Shown here: piece after piece, positions 8,229 to 18,181 of the stretch
How the letters are laid out: every line of letters begins with the position of its first letter
Numbering within the stretch: position 1 is the first letter of the stretch
Assembly: GCF_003024515.2 (NCBI RefSeq)
Contig: NZ_PYIX02000029.1
Coordinates: forward strand, 1 to 53,705
Direction: 5' to 3'
DNA from: Acinetobacter sichuanensis
GTDB taxonomy: Bacteria > Pseudomonadota > Gammaproteobacteria > Pseudomonadales > Moraxellaceae
Length of the DNA: 53,705 nucleotides
Position numbers and translations under genes: made by a program
The notes under the pieces: generated by a model
Seen by the model: the letters and a program-made list of their open reading frames with translations, nothing else
Database searches by the model: none
What the model was told of the DNA's origin: nothing

Positions 8229-11200
8229 TTGAAAGACTTGCTCGATATCATGCGCAAAAAGACGGATTCAGACGGTCATGCTCCTGTAGAGTTTGACCGC
8301 ATCCGTATTGGTCTTGCGTCACCAGAAATGATTAAGTCATGGTCTCACGGTGAAGTTAAAAAGCCTGAGACAATTAACTATCGTACTTTTAAACCAGAAC
8401 GTGATGGTTTGTTCTGTGCCAAAATTTTTGGTCCAGTAAAAGATTACGAATGCTTGTGTGGTAAATACAAGCGTATGAAATACAAAGGCGTCATTTGTGA
8501 AAAATGTGGCGTTGAAGTAACAACTGCGAAAGTTCGTCGTGAACGTATGGGTCATATCGAATTAGCTTCTCCAGTTGCACATATTTGGTTCTTAAAATCA
8601 TTACCAAGCCGTATCGGTTTACTTCTTGATATGACTTTACGTGATATCGAACGTGTATTGTATTTCGAATCTTATGTTGTAACTGATCCTGGCATGACGC
8701 CAATGGAGAAGTATCAACTTCTTAATGATGAAGAATACTTCACTGCGTTAGAAGAACACGGTGATGAATTCAGCGCGAAAATGGGTGCGGAAGCTGTTCA
8801 AGATTTGTTAAAAGATATTGATCTTGAAGCTGAAATTTCTCGTTTACGTGAAGAAATTCCAAATACAACTTCAGAAACAAAGCTTAAAAAAGCATCTAAG
8901 CGTTTGAAGTTGATGGAAGCATTCAACGATTCAAATAACAAGCCTGAATGGATGGTGTTGACTGTACTTCCAGTACTTCCACCAGATCTTCGTCCGCTTG
9001 TACCGCTTGAAGGTGGTCGTTTTGCGACTTCTGACTTGAACGATTTGTATCGTCGTGTGATCAACCGTAACAACCGTTTAAAACGTCTTCTTGACCTTGC
9101 AGCGCCAGACATTATCGTACGTAACGAAAAACGTATGTTACAAGAGTCTGTGGATGCATTGTTAGATAACGGTCGTCGTGGTCGTGCAATTACAGGTTCG
9201 AACAAACGTCCTCTTAAATCTTTGGCAGATATGATCAAAGGTAAACAAGGTCGTTTCCGTCAAAACTTACTTGGTAAGCGTGTTGACTATTCAGGTCGTT
9301 CGGTAATTACAGTTGGTCCATCACTACGTTTGCACCAATGTGGTCTTCCTAAGAAAATGGCACTTGAATTATTCAAACCATTTATCTTTGCGAAACTACA
9401 AGCGTCTGGTCAAGCAACCACCATTAAAGCTGCGAAGAAAATGGTTGAGCGTGAGACACCAGAAGTTTGGGACGTACTTGCATCTGTCATTCGTCAGCAT
9501 CCAATTATGTTGAACCGTGCGCCAACACTTCACCGTTTAGGTCTTCAAGCATTTGAACCGACTTTAATTGAAGGTAAAGCGATCCGTCTTCACCCACTCG
9601 TATGTGCTGCGTTTAACGCCGACTTCGATGGTGACCAAATGGCGGTACACGTTCCATTAACACTTGAAGCTCAACTTGAAGCTCGTGCGTTAATGATGTC
9701 TACCAATAACATCTTGTCACCTGCAAATGGTGAGCCGATTATCGTACCTTCTCAGGACGTTGTCTTAGGCTTGTATTACATCACTCGTGATGCGATCAAT
9801 GCCAAAGGTGAAGGCATGGTGTTTGCGGATACTCACGAAGTAAACCGTGCACTTGCAACAGGTCAAGTTGACTTACACGCTCGCGTAAAAGCACGTGTAC
9901 ACCAAACTGTTATTGATGAAAATGGTAATCGTGAGCATCAAACGATTGTTGTAGATACAACTCCTGGTCGTTGTTTACTTTGGGAAGTTGTTCCTGAAGG
10001 AATGGATTTCCAACAAATCAATCTTGAGATGACCAAGAAAAACATCTCTAAATTGATCAACTCTTGTTACCGTAAATTAGGTCTTAAAGATACAGTAATC
10101 TTTGCGGATCAATTGATGTACTTGGGCTTCCGTCAAGCAACTCGCTCTGGTGTTTCTGTCGGTATGGAAGACATGGTTATTCCACCACAAAAACAAGCGA
10201 TTATTGACAAAGCAGAAACTGAAGTTCGTGAAATTGAACATCAGTTTGAGCAAGGTTTCGTAACTGCTGGTGAGCGTTATAACAAAGTTGTCGATATTTG
10301 GGCACGTACCAATGACCAAGTAGCGAAAGCAATGATGGACAACTTGTCATTCACAACTGTTAAAAACAAACAGGGTGAAGATGAGAAACAAAAATCATTC
10401 AACTCAATTTATATGATGTCTGACTCAGGTGCCCGTGGTTCGGCAGCTCAGATTCGTCAGCTTGCAGGTATGCGTGGTTTGATGGCGAAACCAGATGGTT
10501 CGATCATTGAAACACCAATTAAAGCAAACTTCCGTGAAGGTTTGACAGTACTTCAGTACTTCATTTCAACACACGGTGCACGTAAAGGTTTGGCCGATAC
10601 AGCACTTAAAACAGCGAACTCTGGTTACTTAACTCGTCGTTTGGTTGACGTAGCACAAGACTTAGTGATCACTGAGCCAGATTGTGGTACTTATGACGGT
10701 CTTGTAATGACTCCGTTCATTCAAGGTGGTGATGTCATCGAGAACTTAGGTGCTCGAGTATTGGGTCGTGTACTTGCTGAAGATGTGAAGAAACCAGGTA
10801 CAGAAGATGTACTTCTTCCACGTAACACATTGATTGACGAGAAACTTGCAACGTATCTTGAAGACAATGGTGTCGATGAAGTTAAAGTACGTTCAGTTGT
10901 AAACTGTGCTTCAACATTCGGTGTTTGTGCGAAATGTTATGGTCGTGACCTTGCTCGCGGTCACTTGGTAAATCCAGGTGAGTCTGTTGGTGTAATGGCT
11001 GCACAATCAATTGGTGAACCTGGTACACAGTTAACCATGCGTACATTCCACGTGGGTGGTGCTGCAAGCCGAACTTCTGCTGCAAACAGCGTTCAAGTAC
11101 GTAACAAAGGTACAGTACGTTTCCATAACGTTAAAACTGTACAACATGCCAAAGGTCACTTGGTATCTGTTTCACGTTCAGGTGAAATCGGTATTGCAGA

Positions 11201-12422
11201 TGATATCGGTCGTGAGCGTGAGCGTTATAAACTTCCTTACGGTGCAAGCATCTTGTTGAAAGATGGTGAAGCTGTTGAAGGTGGTGGTATCGTTGCAACT
11301 TGGGATCCGCATACACATCCATTGGTTACGGAAGTTGCTGGTAAAGCACGTTTCAGCCAAATCGCTGATGGCGTGACTGCAACATCAAAAACTGATGATG
11401 CAACTGGTATGACAACGACTGAAATTTTACCTGTAACAGCTCGTCCTGCTTCTGGTAAAGATTTACGTCCTGCGATTGTGTTAGATACAGTGGATGGCGG
11501 TGAACAATTCTACTTCTTACCACAAAATACGATCGTAACTGTTCGTGATGGCGAAACGATTGGTGTCGGTGACGTTATCGGTCGTGTACCACAAGAAACT
11601 TCACGTACACGTGATATTACCGGTGGTCTTCCACGCGTAGCGGATTTATTTGAAGCACGTAAACCGAAAGAGCATGCAATTCTTGCAGAAGTTTCAGGTA
11701 TTGTGAGCTTTGGTAAAGAAACTAAAGGTAAAAACCGTTTAGTGATTACACCTGATGATGGTGCAGAAGTTTACGAAGAGTTGATTCCTAAATGGCGTCA
11801 AATCAACGTGTTTGAGGGTGAGCATGTGAACCGTGGTGAAACCATTTCTGATGGTCCACAAAATCCACATGATATCTTACGTCTCAAAGGTGAAGTTGCA
11901 TTAACCAACTACATCGTAAACGAAGTACAAGACGTTTACCGTCTCCAAGGTGTAAAAATCAACGATAAGCACATTGAAGTTATCGTACGTCAAATGTTGC
12001 GTAAAGTTGACATCACTGATGGCGGTGATACAAGCTTCATCAAAGGCGAACAAGTGGATTACATCCGCGTTGTGGGCGAGAACCAAGCTGTTCTTGCACA
12101 GAACAAGTTCCCAGCGAAGTTTGAACGTCAATTGATGGGTATTACCAAAGCATCGCTTTCTACTGACTCGTTCATCTCTGCTGCATCGTTCCAAGAAACA
12201 ACACGTGTGTTAACGGAAGCTGCTGTAACAGGTAAAGAAGATGATTTACGTGGTCTGAAAGAAAACGTTGTTGTAGGTCGCTTGATCCCAGCGGGTACAG
12301 GTTTGGCTTACCACTTAGAACGTCGTCGTCAAGAAGCTGAAGCTGCTGAGCATGAGCTTGTAAATGACTTCTCTGAAGTTGACCAAGCATTCTCACAAGC
12401 TTTAAATGAAGATATGTTCTAA
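8229..12422 (+). CDS. rpoC: DNA-directed RNA polymerase subunit beta'
   Basis: RpoC carries the catalytic magnesium site. NADFDGD is at residues 463-469, with the three Asp ligands intact. The N-terminal zinc finger ([13 protein letters not shown] then CEKCG) and the second one ([15 protein letters not shown], near residue 900) are both present. Length is 1397 residues. The start is a TTG preceded by a GGAG site. It gives the conserved N-terminus MKDLLD, so a non-ATG start is well supported. The terminator at 12455 closes the operon. Confidence 0.99.
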   Translation: MKDLLDIMRKKTDSDGHAPVEFDRIRIGLASPEMIKSWSHGEVKKPETINYRTFKPERDGLFCAKIFGPVKDYECLCGKYKRMKYKGVICEKCGVEVTTAKVRRERMGHIELASPVAHIWFLKSLPSRIGLLLDMTLRDIERVLYFESYVVTDPGMTPMEKYQLLNDEEYFTALEEHGDEFSAKMGAEAVQDLLKDIDLEAEISRLREEIPNTTSETKLKKASKRLKLMEAFNDSNNKPEWMVLTVLPVLPPDLRPLVPLEGGRFATSDLNDLYRRVINRNNRLKRLLDLAAPDIIVRNEKRMLQESVDALLDNGRRGRAITGSNKRPLKSLADMIKGKQGRFRQNLLGKRVDYSGRSVITVGPSLRLHQCGLPKKMALELFKPFIFAKLQASGQATTIKAAKKMVERETPEVWDVLASVIRQHPIMLNRAPTLHRLGLQAFEPTLIEGKAIRLHPLVCAAFNADFDGDQMAVHVPLTLEAQLEARALMMSTNNILSPANGEPIIVPSQDVVLGLYYITRDAINAKGEGMVFADTHEVNRALATGQVDLHARVKARVHQTVIDENGNREHQTIVVDTTPGRCLLWEVVPEGMDFQQINLEMTKKNISKLINSCYRKLGLKDTVIFADQLMYLGFRQATRSGVSVGMEDMVIPPQKQAIIDKAETEVREIEHQFEQGFVTAGERYNKVVDIWARTNDQVAKAMMDNLSFTTVKNKQGEDEKQKSFNSIYMMSDSGARGSAAQIRQLAGMRGLMAKPDGSIIETPIKANFREGLTVLQYFISTHGARKGLADTALKTANSGYLTRRLVDVAQDLVITEPDCGTYDGLVMTPFIQGGDVIENLGARVLGRVLAEDVKKPGTEDVLLPRNTLIDEKLATYLEDNGVDEVKVRSVVNCASTFGVCAKCYGRDLARGHLVNPGESVGVMAAQSIGEPGTQLTMRTFHVGGAASRTSAANSVQVRNKGTVRFHNVKTVQHAKGHLVSVSRSGEIGIADDIGRERERYKLPYGASILLKDGEAVEGGGIVATWDPHTHPLVTEVAGKARFSQIADGVTATSKTDDATGMTTTEILPVTARPASGKDLRPAIVLDTVDGGEQFYFLPQNTIVTVRDGETIGVGDVIGRVPQETSRTRDITGGLPRVADLFEARKPKEHAILAEVSGIVSFGKETKGKNRLVITPDDGAEVYEELIPKWRQINVFEGEHVNRGETISDGPQNPHDILRLKGEVALTNYIVNEVQDVYRLQGVKINDKHIEVIVRQMLRKVDITDGGDTSFIKGEQVDYIRVVGENQAVLAQNKFPAKFERQLMGITKASLSTDSFISAASFQETTRVLTEAAVTGKEDDLRGLKENVVVGRLIPAGTGLAYHLERRRQEAEAAEHELVNDFSEVDQAFSQALNEDMF

Positions 12423-12454
12423 TTTGACAATATCATCTAGATTTTAAAATAAAG

Positions 12455-12476
12455 AGGCGCCTTAGGGCGTCTTTTT
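12455..12476 (+). terminator. Intrinsic terminator of the rpl-rpo operon
   Basis: A 7-bp stem (12455-12461 with 12466-12472, one G-T pair) with a four-base loop is followed by TTTTT. It lies 33 bp after the rpoC stop. Confidence 0.85.
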
Positions 12477-12583
12477 ATTGTTTACAGAAAATATGTGAAA
12501 AGTTGCGTTTCTTAACAGAGTACTAAGATTCAGTTCATGAAATGCGATTAAGATAAATGAAAGAGCAGATCATGGAGAATGAC

Positions 12584-12940
12584 ATGAAAAAATTAATGAG
12601 TATATTTGCAATCGCATCACTTTCAACATTGATGTTGACAGGCTGTGAAAACATGTCGAGTAATGATAAACGTGTTGCATCAGCAGCTTTAGGTGGTGCA
12701 ATTGGTGGGGGCGTAGGAAATAATGTAGGCGGTGGTACAGGTGCTGCGCTTGGTGGTGGTGCTGGTGCTGCGGTAGGAAGTAAAACATCCAATGGTTCAA
12801 ATCGTAATGCAACTTATAGTGGTGTAGGTGGCGCGATTGGTTCAGCAATTGGGAAAGGCGTTTTTGGTGGTAATACAGGTGCTGCAATTGGTGGTGCAAT
12901 CGGTGGTGGAGCAGGTGCTGCGATTGAACAAAGACGTTAA
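12584..12940 (+). CDS. Glycine-zipper outer-membrane-type lipoprotein
   Basis: This small probable lipoprotein has 118 residues from the ATG at 12584, which has a GGAG site just upstream. An alternative ATG 27 bp upstream lacks a comparable site. The signal peptide ends in a lipobox LTGC with the acylated Cys at residue 21. The rest is dominated by Gly/Ala zipper repeats (GGAIGGG, GGGTGAALGGGAG, GAAIGGAIGGG) typical of Gly-zipper 2TM/YMGG-like domains in cell-envelope proteins. The exact role is unknown. It is monocistronic with its own terminator. Confidence 0.8.
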   Translation: MKKLMSIFAIASLSTLMLTGCENMSSNDKRVASAALGGAIGGGVGNNVGGGTGAALGGGAGAAVGSKTSNGSNRNATYSGVGGAIGSAIGKGVFGGNTGAAIGGAIGGGAGAAIEQRR

Positions 12941-12968
12941 GCTTTAGCCTTAAAAGATTGAATAAAAA

Positions 12969-12995
12969 AATAAGCGCATAATGCGCTTATTTTTA
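12969..12995. terminator. Bidirectional terminator between lipoprotein gene and hisIE
   Basis: AATAAGCGCAT (12969-12979) and ATGCGCTTATT (12981-12991) are perfect complements. The hairpin is flanked by an A run on the left and a T run on the right. It can therefore terminate both the plus-strand lipoprotein gene and the minus-strand hisIE. Confidence 0.85.
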
Positions 12996-13005
12996 TTGGA
13001 AAATT

Positions 13006-13788
13006 TTAATGTTGGCGATTTGCTTTTTCAACCAAGCCAGACAGTCCTTGACGACGCGCTAATTCATTTAAGACCAATTGTACATCTAGGTCGAAATAAC
13101 CCAACATCACAATGGTATGGAACCATAAGTCAGCGACTTCATAGATCAAATCATTTTTATTGTCTTCATTGGCTTCCGCTTTAAAATCTTTAGCAGCAAT
13201 CACCGTTTCAAAGCTTTCTTCACCAATTTTCTCTAAGATTTTGTTTAAACCTTTATGATAAAGTTTTGCGACATATGAAGACTCAGGATCGGCTTTTTTA
13301 CGCTCTGCCATCATTTTGCCAAGATAATCTAAAACTTCAACTTGTTCTGATTGGGCATTAGATGCATTCATTGCAATAGTATGTGGGTTAGATGACTTTT
13401 CCCCATAAATCGCATTTGGATCTTTGAGCTGTGCATCGACAATTTCCCAACCGTTTGGCGTAAGTTTGCGATAGAAACATGATTCACGACCTGTATGACA
13501 AGCGATGCCACCTTCTTGTTCAATTTGTAACACAATAACGTCAGCATCGCAGTCTAAACGGATTTCATAAACTGTTTGAAAATGTCCAGATTCTTCGCCT
13601 TTGAACCATAATTTATTGCGTGAACGTGAGAAGTAAACGCCACGCATTTTTTCTGCGGTGAGTTGTAGTGCTTCGCGGTTCATCCATGCCACCATCAAAA
13701 TGCGTCCCGTTTGATGATGTTGTGCAATAGCAGGAATAAGTCCTTGTTCGTTAAATTTTACTTCATCGAGCCATTGCAAGTTGTTCAT
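13006..13788 (-). CDS. hisIE: Bifunctional phosphoribosyl-AMP cyclohydrolase / phosphoribosyl-ATP pyrophosphatase
   Basis: This enzyme catalyses steps 2 and 3 of histidine biosynthesis in the cytosol. The N-terminal HisI domain shows the metal-binding [20 protein letters not shown] motif and the following TGRESCFYR segment. The C-terminal HisE domain (about residues 150-260) shows the helical pyrophosphatase signature [15 protein letters not shown] and the YEVADLWFH helix. The 260-residue fusion is slightly longer than the enterobacterial form (about 200) because of a linker and an N-terminal extension. The gene stands alone here, away from a his operon. Confidence 0.95.
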   Translation of the reverse strand: MNNLQWLDEVKFNEQGLIPAIAQHHQTGRILMVAWMNREALQLTAEKMRGVYFSRSRNKLWFKGEESGHFQTVYEIRLDCDADVIVLQIEQEGGIACHTGRESCFYRKLTPNGWEIVDAQLKDPNAIYGEKSSNPHTIAMNASNAQSEQVEVLDYLGKMMAERKKADPESSYVAKLYHKGLNKILEKIGEESFETVIAAKDFKAEANEDNKNDLIYEVADLWFHTIVMLGYFDLDVQLVLNELARRQGLSGLVEKANRQH

Positions 13789-13899
13789 AGGATTTCACCA
13801 AGTTGATTGATATTAGATAATTGCTTTAAACGCACGTAATAGATAGCGTGGAGCTTGTATAGTGTACGTTATTTCCAACATTTTAGGAAAATATTGATC

Positions 13900-14169
13900 A
13901 TGGATTTAGTCGAGATCAAAAAACTTGCAGACGCTTTTAAAGCTGAAGATGAGGTTGCATTAAGTAATCAAGTATTTAAATTAAAAAAACAAAATGTAGG
14001 GCTGCTAGGTTTAATTTATTTTGTTCAAGTTAATCAGAAATTATCCTTAAGTGAAGCAAGAACAAAGACTCTCAATTTTTCATTTTGGCATGTAGAAGAA
14101 CTTTTAAAAATTGAAGAAAGTCACCAAATTATGAAAAGTGACTTTATTGAGAAAGATGAATTTGATTAA
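13900..14169 (+). CDS. Small hypothetical protein (89 aa)
   Basis: I do not recognise this gene. From the ATG at 13900 (AGGA 11 bases upstream) it encodes 89 residues, largely helical and charged, with no signal peptide or membrane segment. The C-terminus is acidic (EKDEFD). It is AT-rich and stands alone, convergent with the next minus-strand gene. A start 45 bp upstream is possible but has no ribosome-binding site. Confidence 0.6.
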   Translation: MDLVEIKKLADAFKAEDEVALSNQVFKLKKQNVGLLGLIYFVQVNQKLSLSEARTKTLNFSFWHVEELLKIEESHQIMKSDFIEKDEFD

Positions 14170-14186
14170 AGCATCGTAGCAGTGAT

Positions 14187-14733
14187 AGTTTACGTGATTT
14201 GAGGAAAAAAATTAGTATAATTAAACGACTAAGATCTGAATAATGGGCGAGTTAATATCAACTCAAAGCTTTCTTTGTCAATGTCTATTTGTAGCTTAAG
14301 GTCAGTGATCTTTCCAAAATTATAAATATTACATTCAACAAGAAAACAATTTTTATCCATAACTACGATATGAAATAAAGGCATGTTTTTCGGCATGGTT
14401 TCAGGAAGTTCTTCAAATGGAATGATGCTGAGTTGATAATTATCTTCAAATGAAGAATTGAGTTCCTCATGTAATTCTTCAAGCATGGCATCAGTCACTT
14501 GGTTATATTCAAATAAACCTTGACGATCATTTTGATTAATTCTGTGTAGGAAATCCTGAACCAATTGATGAATCTGTAATTTTAAAAGTTTATCCATGAT
14601 CATTTCTCTTAGAAATATCTTCATCCTTCATCTGACTAAACATCCCTGATTTTAAACCTGACACTGTAATTGCCATCTCTTTAAGAAAATAGGGGATTTG
14701 ATATATCCACAGAAAACTCAAATCACGTAAACT
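14187..14733. repeat. 17-bp inverted repeat enclosing a small gene
   Basis: AGTTTACGTGATTTGAG at 14187-14203 recurs in exact inverted orientation at 14717-14733. The two copies enclose 513 bp that contain the 122-codon minus-strand gene and its upstream region. Sequence similarity stops abruptly at the inner edges. No transposase or clear target-site duplication is seen. A second inverted pair, CTGACACTGT (14658-14667) and ACAGTGTCAG (14763-14772), straddles the right copy. The 271-bp stretch 14598-14868 holds no gene apart from these repeats. Confidence 0.7.
14229..14597 (-). CDS. Hypothetical protein (122 aa)
   Basis: I do not recognise this protein. The ATG at 14597 is preferred because an AGAGA site lies 7 bases upstream, giving 122 residues. 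Starts 6 and 27 bp further upstream also exist. The N-terminal half is helical and Gln/Glu-rich. The C-terminal half has alternating hydrophobic strands (for example FHIVVMDKNCFLVECNIYNF). There are no membrane segments. It lies wholly inside the 17-bp inverted repeat pair, which hints that it is an accessory cassette (inference). Confidence 0.6.
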   Translation of the reverse strand: MDKLLKLQIHQLVQDFLHRINQNDRQGLFEYNQVTDAMLEELHEELNSSFEDNYQLSIIPFEELPETMPKNMPLFHIVVMDKNCFLVECNIYNFGKITDLKLQIDIDKESFELILTRPLFRS

Positions 14734-14868
14734 GCTTCCCTACCAAAGATCAGATTGATATAACAGTGTCAGTAGACGACTTAAAAGTGATAAAAAGCAG
14801 TCGAGCTTTGACGATGTTGATGGTAATCTGCCAAAGCTTTGTATAATCATAAATTCTTTATTTTTGAA

Positions 14869-15951
14869 TTACAAACCTTGCATCACTTCCGTAAAATTCT
14901 GCTTTTCGACCAATTCCAGAAACTCATCGCCCATACGCTGGCTTTCAGCCACGGTTTGCTTCCATAATTTTTTACGCTCAGCATCAGACAAGCCTTTTAA
15001 AACAAAATCTTTACGGTCAGGTAAACGACCTAAAGGCAATGATTGTAAATATTCTTGAGAGGGAGAAATCAGCAAAGTACGTGCCTGATTTTGTGGATTG
15101 GCTCTGCGCGATTTAAACATCTTATCGAACCAACCTGGGGTGATGCTATCGGTAAAATGGGGATATAAAACAATGCCTTTACTCTCAAAAGGTAGGTCAA
15201 TATGATAGTCAATTAAACCGCCATCACGATAAGCCCCTTTAGGTGCGTCAGCAATATTTTTCACCGCAGGGGTGACCGCAGGAATGGAACCCGAAGCCAT
15301 GAGCCAATCGGCGACATTGTCGGTATTAAAGTTAATATAATGGGTTTTAAATGCATCATCCTGAATTTTAAACTGTGGAAAATCAGTTGGCTGACAAATC
15401 ACACGTTGCATAAATTTATTTAAATGATCACGTGAAATCGCATTGCTACCGATAATCCCAAGCAAGGAACTATATAGTGCAAGTTTTTGATCACTTTGAA
15501 ATAAATGTTCAGCTTTTGCTGCAATAATCGTCAAATGATAATCAGGATGATGAACCAATTGATCAGCTTTATTGCCTAAAATACCATGCAACATATCACG
15601 TGATATTTTTTCGATATCTGCTATTTTCATGCCTTTTTTAAAGGGCAAATTGATATATAACTCAGCCAATTTTTCAGGTCCGAGTTTTTCACCTTGGGCA
15701 ATAATCCCTGCAAAACGCCATGCACCCACAGATGAGCCAATTAAAAAACGGCGTTGTTTGGCTTGAGGAAGAAATTCAGCAAAGATGGCTTGGTCAAGAC
15801 CCATTAAACCAATGCCTTTTGGACCACCTGCCGCACCGGGAATCATGTCGACATGATGTGCTTGTAGTCCTTCTTTTTCTATGCGTTGTTTGGCAAGTGA
15901 ACCTGCTTGAATTGTTAATGCAGCAGGGCGTTTTTGTAAAATTTGGGTCAT
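14869..15951 (-). CDS. Patatin-like phospholipase family protein
   Basis: This is a probable Ser-Asp dyad lipid acyl hydrolase. From the ATG at 15951 (GAG seven bases upstream) it has 360 residues. A GTG 12 bp upstream is also in frame but lacks a site. The nucleophile elbow GSSVG gives Ser74. The Gly-rich oxyanion segment GAAGGPKG lies at residues 39-46, and the second catalytic motif DGG at 243-245 (Asp243). No signal peptide is seen, so it is probably cytosolic or membrane-associated. Substrate is unknown. Confidence 0.85.
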   Translation of the reverse strand: MTQILQKRPAALTIQAGSLAKQRIEKEGLQAHHVDMIPGAAGGPKGIGLMGLDQAIFAEFLPQAKQRRFLIGSSVGAWRFAGIIAQGEKLGPEKLAELYINLPFKKGMKIADIEKISRDMLHGILGNKADQLVHHPDYHLTIIAAKAEHLFQSDQKLALYSSLLGIIGSNAISRDHLNKFMQRVICQPTDFPQFKIQDDAFKTHYINFNTDNVADWLMASGSIPAVTPAVKNIADAPKGAYRDGGLIDYHIDLPFESKGIVLYPHFTDSITPGWFDKMFKSRRANPQNQARTLLISPSQEYLQSLPLGRLPDRKDFVLKGLSDAERKKLWKQTVAESQRMGDEFLELVEKQNFTEVMQGL

Positions 15952-16054
15952 GGTTTCACTCACTCAAACGGATGTGAGTATTTTAGGAATAAGCCGTGAC
16001 AGGGCAATGGCGATAGGTTTCAGTGGGTGACTTAGGAGTCATTAAATATTTTAT

Positions 16055-16478
16055 TCAAATTCTTTGAATATAAGTCGCCATTAATTCTTCATTTTTCCTA
16101 TTTATGTCACGGAATATCAAATAGAAACCTGTAACGTAAAATATAGAGTAAGTATTGATATACCAACTATTAATTAAAGAATACACGGTTGCAAGAATAA
16201 GCCAAAAATTGAATAGACGAATAAGATTTTTTTTGTGGTACAGATATTAATAGTAAAAATGGAATGAAGTTAAATAAAGTGGTTTGCCAGAAATCATTGC
16301 TATCAATAAGCTTTCCCAACGTTGAGTTTGGATTGGCAAGAGTGAAATCAAAAAAATGATTATGAATATTTAAATAAGCAAAAATGTTAAGTACATTGGG
16401 TACTATCAAAAATAGACTGATCCATATAACGCTACTTTTCTTTTGTCTATAGACAGCCCATAAAAAACTATTTTTCAT
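16055..16478 (-). pseudogene. Four-helix membrane protein gene, frameshifted in an A8 tract
   Basis: The uninterrupted frame from ATG 16478 gives 102 residues ending at 16170, with two membrane helices and an odd Ser/Cys tail after VPQKK. At that point the coding strand has eight A residues (16227-16234). Removing one A continues the frame for 57 more codons to a TGA at 16055-16057. It then adds two further helices (RLFNFWLILATVYSLINSW and YSIFYVTGFYLIF) and a polar tail, for about 140 residues in all. The reading is a one-base insertion, a sequencing error, or slippage. Function is unknown, and the gene stands alone between patatin and ubiB. Confidence 0.6.
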
Positions 16479-16510
16479 TATTTTCTTTGAGTTAATTTAT
16501 TATTGTCTTG

Positions 16511-16550
16511 ATTTTAAAATATTGAGCACCTTTTAAACAAGATGCTCAAT
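16511..16550 (-). terminator. Terminator of the ubiE-ubiJ-ubiB operon
   Basis: Read on the minus strand, a 10-bp stem (16541-16550 with 16521-16530, one G-T pair) is followed by an AT-rich TATTTTAAAA run. It lies directly downstream of the ubiB stop. Confidence 0.65.
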
Positions 16551-16558
16551 CAAAAGAT

Positions 16559-18178
16559 TTACTTCGCAATCCGCCAAACAGCTAAAATACTTGCCAATAC
16601 AATCAATACAATAGAAATATACCACGGTGCAATAATTGCAATCGACAAGAAAATCGCCATGATACTACCGAACATCCAACTACGTTTTTGTTGATGCTCA
16701 ACTTCCAAACGCATCATTTGCAATTCATGTAATTGCTTCGCATGCCATGCCGACTGATTTTTTAAACCATTCAAACTGTCAATCATCAACATTGGTAAAT
16801 CTTGCGCACCTAAAAGTAAATCAGGAATTTTTTGCCCCAATTCTTTTAAGTTTTTCTGTGGATTCATTTGTGCTTTAACCCATTCGGTCAGAATCGGTTT
16901 TGCCAAACTCCAAATGTCCAAATCAGGATAAAGGTCTGTGCCTAAACCTTCTACATGGACTAATGTTTTTAGTAATAACATCAACTGTGGTGGAATTTCC
17001 AAATGGAAACGACGGGCGATGTCCATGACCTGAATCAGGATGCCTGCAAAGTCCAATTCATGCATCGGTTTAGACACCATTGGACCCACGGTACGGCGCA
17101 TTTCACGGGCTAAAGCATCTTGATCCGTTCCCGGTGGAATCCAACCTGCTTGATGCACAATCTGAATCAGTTGCATGAAATCGCTGTTCATGACCGCAAG
17201 TAACATGCGAGCAACAGTCATTTGATCGGACTTAGACAATTCGCCCATAATTGCACAATCAAGCGCAATATAACGAGGTTTGCTTGGATTCAGGGTTTCA
17301 ACAAAGACATTTCCCGGATGCATGTCGGCATGGAAAAAGTTGTCACGGAACACTTGGGTAAAGAAAATGGTTAAACCTTTTTCAGCCAGATCTTTACGAT
17401 CCATGCCGAGTTTTTCAAAGGTTGCAATATCCGAAATCGGTACGCCTGTGATGCGTTCAGCCACCATCACATCTTTGCTATCCATATAGACTTCAGGCAC
17501 ATACATCATGCTTGAGCCTGTGAAGTAATGGCGCATACGGCGGGTATTATCCGCTTCTAAAGTCAAATCGAGTTCATTCAAAATGACTTGACGATAGTTC
17601 TCAATAATTTCTGAAATATGCACAGCACGTGCTGCTTCCAAACGTTTTTCTAAACTTGCACCGAGCCATCTGAGAATTTCAAAATCTTCTAAAATTTGAC
17701 TGCGAATGTCAGGACGGGTGACTTTGACCACCACTTCACGACCATCATGCAAAGCTGCGGTATGCACTTGCGCAATAGACGCGGCAGCCAAAGGTTGCTC
17801 ATCAAAACGAGCGAAAAGTGTCGTGATATTGGCTTTTAAGGATTCTTCAATACGGGTTTTGGCAACATCAACCCCGAATGGTTTCACTCGATCTTGTAAT
17901 AAAACCAATTGCTGTAAAATTTCAGGTGGAATTAAATCACGGCGTGTTGAGAGCAATTGCCCCATTTTAATTGCCAAAGGACCCATTTGCTCTAAAGCTT
18001 CTTTGAGCTTTAAAGGATTTTTTTTCTCTTTGCTTGACCATGCCGCAGGGTGCATACGAATCAGCGACAAAGCATGGCGGGCTTTTTCAGGTAATTCTTC
18101 CGCAGGAACCAGTGTGTCGAGTCTATAGTGCGCGGCGATGCGCCAAAGTTCGAGTAAACGGCTGATATGCGGAATCAT
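16559..18178 (-). CDS. ubiB: Ubiquinone biosynthesis regulatory kinase-like protein UbiB
   Basis: UbiB is an atypical protein-kinase-like ATPase needed for coenzyme Q synthesis. The 539 residues show the UbiB-family KxGQ motif at residues 71-74 (KMGQ) and an Ala-rich nucleotide loop (PLAAASIAQVH, about 126-136). The catalytic-loop-like segment FHADMHPGNVFV and the metal-binding region follow. Two hydrophobic segments at the C-terminus (about 500-535) anchor it in the inner membrane. It starts 3 bp after the ubiJ stop, so translation is likely coupled. Confidence 0.95.
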   Translation of the reverse strand: MIPHISRLLELWRIAAHYRLDTLVPAEELPEKARHALSLIRMHPAAWSSKEKKNPLKLKEALEQMGPLAIKMGQLLSTRRDLIPPEILQQLVLLQDRVKPFGVDVAKTRIEESLKANITTLFARFDEQPLAAASIAQVHTAALHDGREVVVKVTRPDIRSQILEDFEILRWLGASLEKRLEAARAVHISEIIENYRQVILNELDLTLEADNTRRMRHYFTGSSMMYVPEVYMDSKDVMVAERITGVPISDIATFEKLGMDRKDLAEKGLTIFFTQVFRDNFFHADMHPGNVFVETLNPSKPRYIALDCAIMGELSKSDQMTVARMLLAVMNSDFMQLIQIVHQAGWIPPGTDQDALAREMRRTVGPMVSKPMHELDFAGILIQVMDIARRFHLEIPPQLMLLLKTLVHVEGLGTDLYPDLDIWSLAKPILTEWVKAQMNPQKNLKELGQKIPDLLLGAQDLPMLMIDSLNGLKNQSAWHAKQLHELQMMRLEVEHQQKRSWMFGSIMAIFLSIAIIAPWYISIVLIVLASILAVWRIAK

Positions 18179-18181
18179 AAA

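Noticed and set aside
12570..12899. Long opposite-strand frames over the Gly-zipper gene
   Set aside because: They arise from the repetitive GGT/GCT codons of the real gene and encode His/Pro/Leu-rich low-complexity peptides without a ribosome-binding site.
14811..14840. Terminator for the patatin-like gene from the AGCTTTG/CAAAGCT pair
   Set aside because: The 7-bp arms are separated by about 20 bases. The T run is offset from the stem, so support is too weak to list.
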